DNA of 64,000 bases, from NCBI RefSeq assembly GCF_023544715.1, contig NZ_JAMJEZ010000003.1:1-64000 (forward strand). The letters are read 5' to 3'. A program made the position numbers and the translations under genes. Positions 60,871-64,000 of this stretch are shown here, in pieces. How positions within the stretch are numbered: position 1 is the first letter of the stretch; every line of letters starts with the position of its first letter. Below the pieces are notes generated by a model. It was not told where the DNA came from. It worked only from the letters and a program-made list of their open reading frames with translations, and made no database searches. This stretch comes from Pseudomonas eutrophicaquae (GTDB lineage: Bacteria; Pseudomonadota; Gammaproteobacteria; Pseudomonadales; Pseudomonadaceae).

Positions 60871-61686
60871 ATGTCTCGTGTTCTGTGGAGTGTGGTGCTG
60901 GGCGGGGTGCTGCTGCTCGGTGGCTGCCAGGCGGTGAATACCACCAGTGGTGGCGCGGTGGGCGTGCAGCGCCAGCAGTACATGTTCAGCATGCTGAGCA
61001 GTGCGCAGCTGGAGCAGATGTATGCGCAGGCCTACCAGGAAACCCTGAGCAAGGCACAGGCCAGTGGCCGGCTTGATCGCAGCAGCGCGATGGCGCGGCG
61101 TGTCGAGGGCATTACCCGTCGGCTGATTGCCCAGACACCGGTGTTTCGGCCGGATGCGCTGAACTGGAACTGGGAAACCAATCTGCTGGCGATCGATGAG
61201 CTCAATGCCAATGTCGGGCCGGGCGGCAAGATCATCGTTTACAGCGGCCTGATCCAGCGTCTGAACTTGACGGATGACGAGCTGGCTGCGGTGCTGGGGC
61301 ATGAAATTGCCCACGCCCTGCGCGAGCACAGTCGCGAGTCGATGTCCAAGGCCTACGCGGGCGAGTTGGCCAAGCAGGGTGTGGTGACCCTGCTGGGGCT
61401 CGGTGAGCTGGGCAATCAGGTCGCCGGTGCGGCGCTGCAGTACGGCATGACCCTGCCCAACAGTCGTGGTAACGAGAATGAGGCGGATCTGATCGGGCTG
61501 GAGCTGGCGGCTCGCGCTGGCTTCAACCCCAATGCGGTGCTGACGCTGTGGCAAAAGATGGCGCAGGCCGGCGGGGCAGGGGCTCCGGAGTTCATGAGCA
61601 CGCACCCCTCGTCAGCGACGCGCATGAGCAATTTGCGCGCGGCGATCCCGCGGGTCATGCCACTGTACGAGCAGTCGCGCCGCTGA
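60871..61686 (+). CDS. M48-family metalloprotease lipoprotein (YcaL/LoiP-like)
   Basis: A 271-residue periplasmic lipoprotein with lipobox LLGGC (Cys19). The zinc site is HEIAH at 144-148, and the third ligand lies in NENEADLIG (about 201-209), the M48 Oma1-like pattern. Homologues such as LoiP and YcaL take part in outer-membrane protein quality control. Start ATG 60871 after GGGGAGCGAAG. It lies between the SRAP gene and rplM. Confidence 0.9.
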   Translation: MSRVLWSVVLGGVLLLGGCQAVNTTSGGAVGVQRQQYMFSMLSSAQLEQMYAQAYQETLSKAQASGRLDRSSAMARRVEGITRRLIAQTPVFRPDALNWNWETNLLAIDELNANVGPGGKIIVYSGLIQRLNLTDDELAAVLGHEIAHALREHSRESMSKAYAGELAKQGVVTLLGLGELGNQVAGAALQYGMTLPNSRGNENEADLIGLELAARAGFNPNAVLTLWQKMAQAGGAGAPEFMSTHPSSATRMSNLRAAIPRVMPLYEQSRR

Positions 61687-61865
61687 GTGCCTCGCTGTAT
61701 GAGCGCCACTTGTGTTTTCTGCAAAAGTCGGTAAGATTCGCGGGCTTTTTGGACGGGGGATGCCTAGCCCGTCCTGCTCGGCGGGAATGCCTAGCCTGCC
61801 GATTTGCCGTAGCAGACACACTGACCCGAGCCCCCGATTAGTGTCTGCATGCGGTCGCGATTGCC

Positions 61866-61893
61866 TTGTATGAGGCAGGTACTGTCCTATAAG
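61866..61893 (+). promoter_or_regulatory. Putative rplM-rpsI promoter
   Basis: TTGTAT (61866-61871), a 16-bp spacer and TATAAG (61888-61893), 5 of 6 match to TATAAT, lie about 43 bp before the rplM ATG. Confidence 0.6.
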
Positions 61894-61897
61894 ATCC

Positions 61898-61918
61898 GCC
61901 GCCTGATTGACAGGCGGC
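61898..61918 (+). promoter_or_regulatory. Leader hairpin of the rplM-rpsI mRNA
   Basis: 8-bp perfect stem GCCGCCTG (61898-61905) / CAGGCGGC (61911-61918), loop ATTGA. It would lie at the very start of the 5' UTR and 17 bp before the ATG, close to the GAGG ribosome-binding site. It could bind L13, the known autoregulator in E. coli, or stabilise the mRNA. Confidence 0.5.
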
Positions 61919-61935
61919 CTCTGAGGCTTTAACGA

Positions 61936-62364
61936 ATGAAAACTTTCTCTGCGAAACCGGAAACCGTCAAGCGCGACTGGTATGTTGTCGATGCGGCTGG
62001 CAAGACTCTGGGTCGTCTCGCCACTGAAATCGCCCTCCGTCTGCGTGGCAAGCACAAAGCGGAATACACTCCGCACGTTGATACCGGCGACTACATCGTC
62101 GTGATCAATGCCGAGCAGGTGCGTGTCACCGGTGCCAAGAGCTCCGACAAGATGTACTACCATCACTCCGGTTTCCCGGGTGGTATCAAGTCGATCAGCT
62201 TCGAGAAGCTGATCATCCGCGCTCCTGAGCGTGTGATCGAGACCGCCGTCAAGGGCATGCTGCCGAAGAACCCGCTGGGTCGCGAGATGTATCGCAAGCT
62301 GAAGGTGTACGCTGGCGCCAGCCATCCGCACACTGCTCAGCAGCCCCAAGAACTGAAGATTTAA
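61936..62364 (+). CDS. rplM: 50S ribosomal protein L13
   Basis: L13 (142 residues), an early-assembly 50S protein. The pattern [32 protein letters not shown] and [21 protein letters not shown] is diagnostic. It precedes rpsI by 14 bp, the universal pair. Confidence 0.98.
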   Translation: MKTFSAKPETVKRDWYVVDAAGKTLGRLATEIALRLRGKHKAEYTPHVDTGDYIVVINAEQVRVTGAKSSDKMYYHHSGFPGGIKSISFEKLIIRAPERVIETAVKGMLPKNPLGREMYRKLKVYAGASHPHTAQQPQELKI

Positions 62365-62378
62365 CGGAGTAGGCTCAA

Positions 62379-62771
62379 ATGTCGGCGACTCAAAACTACG
62401 GCACTGGCCGTCGCAAGACCGCTACCGCACGTGTATTCCTGCGTCCGGGCACTGGCAAGATCTCCATCAACAATCGCAGCCTGGAGCAGTTCTTCGGCCG
62501 CGAAACCGCGCGCATGGTCGTGCGCCAGCCGCTCGAGCTGACCGAGAATGTCGAAAAGTTCGACATTTACGTCACCGTTGCTGGTGGTGGTGTCAGCGGC
62601 CAGGCCGGTGCCATCCGTCATGGCATCACCCGCGCGCTGATCGAGTACGACGAAACCCTGCGCAGCCCGCTGCGTAAAGCCGGTTACGTCACTCGCGACG
62701 CCCGTGAGGTCGAGCGTAAGAAGATCGGTCTGCGCAAAGCGCGTAAGCGTCCGCAGTACTCCAAGCGCTGA
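62379..62771 (+). CDS. rpsI: 30S ribosomal protein S9
   Basis: S9 (130 residues), whose C-terminal tail reaches the P-site tRNA. Segments [20 protein letters not shown] and the basic end [12 protein letters not shown] are characteristic. A terminator follows. Confidence 0.98.
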   Translation: MSATQNYGTGRRKTATARVFLRPGTGKISINNRSLEQFFGRETARMVVRQPLELTENVEKFDIYVTVAGGGVSGQAGAIRHGITRALIEYDETLRSPLRKAGYVTRDAREVERKKIGLRKARKRPQYSKR

Positions 62772-62795
62772 TCTTTCGCGCACGGGTTGTACAAG

Positions 62796-62827
62796 CGCCC
62801 GGGTTCCTCAGGAATCCGGGCGTTTTT
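62796..62827 (+). terminator. Rho-independent terminator after rpsI
   Basis: 12-bp stem CGCCCGGGTTCC (62796-62807) / GGAATCCGGGCG (62811-62822) with one G-U pair and a 3-nt loop, then TTTTT. Confidence 0.9.
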
Positions 62828-63025
62828 GCATCTGCAGTGCGCTCCTGCGACAGTCTGTCGCGCCGTCTATGCTGCGATTGGCGGGGGTTGGCGACGAGTT
62901 GTTGCCGGTTATTACCTTGTCAGAAAATGGGGTTTTAATTACCATTTGGCGGATTTTTTGCGCAGCTGGTTTCAACTACAGTGCCTGCCCGAGCAGGTCA
63001 CAGAAAGCTGATGGGAGACGACTGA

Positions 63026-63619
63026 ATGAGTAATGACGGCGTGAATGTGGGCCGGCGTCGGTTCCTCGTGGCCGCCACTTCGGTGGTGGGCGCGGCGGGG
63101 GCTGTCGGTGCTGCGGTCCCGTTCGTGGGGTCATGGTTCCCCAGTGCTAAGGCCAAGGCCGCAGGTGCCCCGGTCAAGGTGAACGTGAGCAAGATCGAAC
63201 CGGGTCAGCAGATCGTCGCCGAATGGCGCGGCAAGCCTGTGTTCATCGTTCGCCGCACCGAAGAGATTCTGGCCAATCTGGTCAAGCTCGAAGGTGTCGT
63301 AGCCGACCCTGAGTCCAAGGCTTCCGATCAACCGGCCTATGTGGACCCGAAAGTCCGCTCGGTCAAGCCTGAGCTTCTGATTGTGGAAGGTCTGTGCACC
63401 CACCTGGGCTGCGCACCGTCCTTCCGTCCGGAAGTGGCCCCTGCCGACCTGGGCGCTGACTGGCTGGGTGGTTACTTCTGCCCTTGCCACGGTTCCCGCT
63501 ATGACCTGGCCGGGCGCGTGTACAAGGCTCAACCGGCGCCGCTGAACCTGCCGGTGCCGCCGCATGCCTATGAATCCGATGATGTCGTCATCGTTGGTGT
63601 GGATCCGGAGACTGCCTGA
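63026..63619 (+). CDS. petA: Ubiquinol-cytochrome c reductase Rieske iron-sulfur subunit
   Basis: PetA (197 residues), the 2Fe-2S subunit of complex III. A twin-arginine-type N-terminus (GRRRFLVAATS) and one TM helix (about 13-35) anchor it. Cluster ligands are C124, H126, C152 and H155, with disulfide C129-C154 (CTHLGC and CPCHGS). It transfers electrons from ubiquinol to cytochrome c1. The petB ATG overlaps its TGA by one base. The 254-bp gap after rpsI holds the terminator and an AT-rich stretch likely containing the promoter, though no clear ANR site is seen. Confidence 0.97.
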   Translation: MSNDGVNVGRRRFLVAATSVVGAAGAVGAAVPFVGSWFPSAKAKAAGAPVKVNVSKIEPGQQIVAEWRGKPVFIVRRTEEILANLVKLEGVVADPESKASDQPAYVDPKVRSVKPELLIVEGLCTHLGCAPSFRPEVAPADLGADWLGGYFCPCHGSRYDLAGRVYKAQPAPLNLPVPPHAYESDDVVIVGVDPETA

Positions 63620-64000
63620 TGAGCAAATTCATGGAATGGGTGGATGCCCGCTTCCCCGCGACCAAGATGTGGGAAGACCATCTCGCCAAATATTACGCCC
63701 CGAAGAACTTCAACTTCTGGTACTTCTTCGGCTCGCTGGCCCTGCTGGTGCTGGTTAACCAGATCCTGACCGGTATCTGGCTGACCATGAGCTTCGAACC
63801 GTCGGCAGAAGGTGCCTTCGCGTCCGTCGAATACATCATGCGTGACGTGGAGTACGGCTGGATCCTGCGCTACATGCACTCCACTGGTGCATCGGCCTTC
63901 TTCGTGGTCGTCTATCTGCACATGTTCCGCGGCCTGATGTACGGCTCCTACCAGAAGCCGCGTGAGCTGGTGTGGATCTTCGGCATGCTGATCTACCTCG
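63619..64000 (+). CDS. petB: Cytochrome b of the bc1 complex (3' truncated by window edge)
   Basis: The first 127 codons of cytochrome b, open to the window end. Visible are the N-terminal amphipathic helix, TM helix A (NFWYFFGSLALLVLVNQIL) and helix B with heme-binding H87 and H101 (RYMHSTGAS, VVYLHMFRG). It oxidises ubiquinol at Qo and reduces at Qi. It is directly coupled to petA; cytochrome c1 is expected beyond the window. Confidence 0.95.
   Translation, partial: MSKFMEWVDARFPATKMWEDHLAKYYAPKNFNFWYFFGSLALLVLVNQILTGIWLTMSFEPSAEGAFASVEYIMRDVEYGWILRYMHSTGASAFFVVVYLHMFRGLMYGSYQKPRELVWIFGMLIYL

Noticed and set aside
62828-63025. ANR/FNR box (TTGAT-N4-ATCAA) upstream of petA
   Set aside because: No sequence close to the consensus was found; only an AT-rich stretch without clear promoter hexamers.

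Overview
The window is high-GC DNA from a gammaproteobacterium that is almost certainly a pseudomonad (Pseudomonadaceae). Gene content and order support this: roxSR, gatCAB, mreBCD-maf-rng-yhdP-nitrilase-tldD-yjgA-pmbA, the ptsO-rapZ-ptsN-hpf-rpoN-lptB-lptA-lptC-kdsC-kdsD cluster, mlaFEDCB-ibaG-murA-hisG-hisD-hisC-algW, a fused cysNC, trpS-zapE and rplM-rpsI-petA-petB. From memory this is the backbone of the P. aeruginosa chromosome over roughly PA4495 to PA4430. No prophage, transposase, CRISPR array or rRNA was seen.

Region 1 (1-1735) holds the 5' end of an unidentified gene, purU, a small CBS-domain protein and tRNA-Gly(CCC) with a terminator. Region 2 (1792-10308) is the most accessory-looking part. 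It is a set of minus-strand iron-uptake genes: two related CirA/FepA-like TonB-dependent receptors, then a short PepSY membrane protein, a DUF2271 protein, a DUF4198 protein and a membrane-anchored CysJ-like flavoprotein reductase. Each receptor has a Fur-box-like sequence upstream. I read it as a ferric-siderophore uptake and inner-membrane reduction module.

Region 3 (10483-20919) contains rhlB, a carboxylesterase, a SIMPL-domain protein, the redox two-component pair RoxS/RoxR (RegB/RegA type), an AEC permease, a CaCA-type Ca2+/Na+ antiporter and gatCAB for amidotransferase-dependent tRNA charging. Region 4 (21055-34064) is the cell-shape operon mreBCD followed by maf, rng, yhdP, a nitrilase-family amidase, tldD, yjgA and pmbA. 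The mreC reading frame has no canonical start codon at its conserved N-terminus. Region 5 (34110-41053, minus strand) combines the nitrogen-related PTS (HPr, RapZ, PtsN), hibernation factor HPF, sigma-54, LPS export (lptB, lptA, lptC) and Kdo synthesis (kdsC, kdsD). Region 6 (41148-49221) runs divergently from it: the Mla phospholipid-transport operon, ibaG, murA and the histidine genes hisG, hisD and hisC.

Region 7 (49246-58789) has algW, a Nif3-family protein, cysD and cysNC for sulfate activation, a YhcB/ZapG-like protein, a small alpha/beta hydrolase, a TrpS with a C-terminal extra domain, zapE and a YajG lipoprotein. Region 8 (58825-64000) has a PlsC-like acyltransferase with unusual motif spacing, a divergent SRAP protein that lacks two active-site residues, an M48 metalloprotease lipoprotein, rplM-rpsI with a leader hairpin, and the start of the cytochrome bc1 operon (petA and a truncated petB).

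Most of the window is conserved housekeeping sequence. The best candidates for under-described biology are the PepSY/DUF2271/DUF4198/flavoreductase cluster, the atypical SRAP protein, the TrpS C-terminal domain and the non-canonical mreC start.
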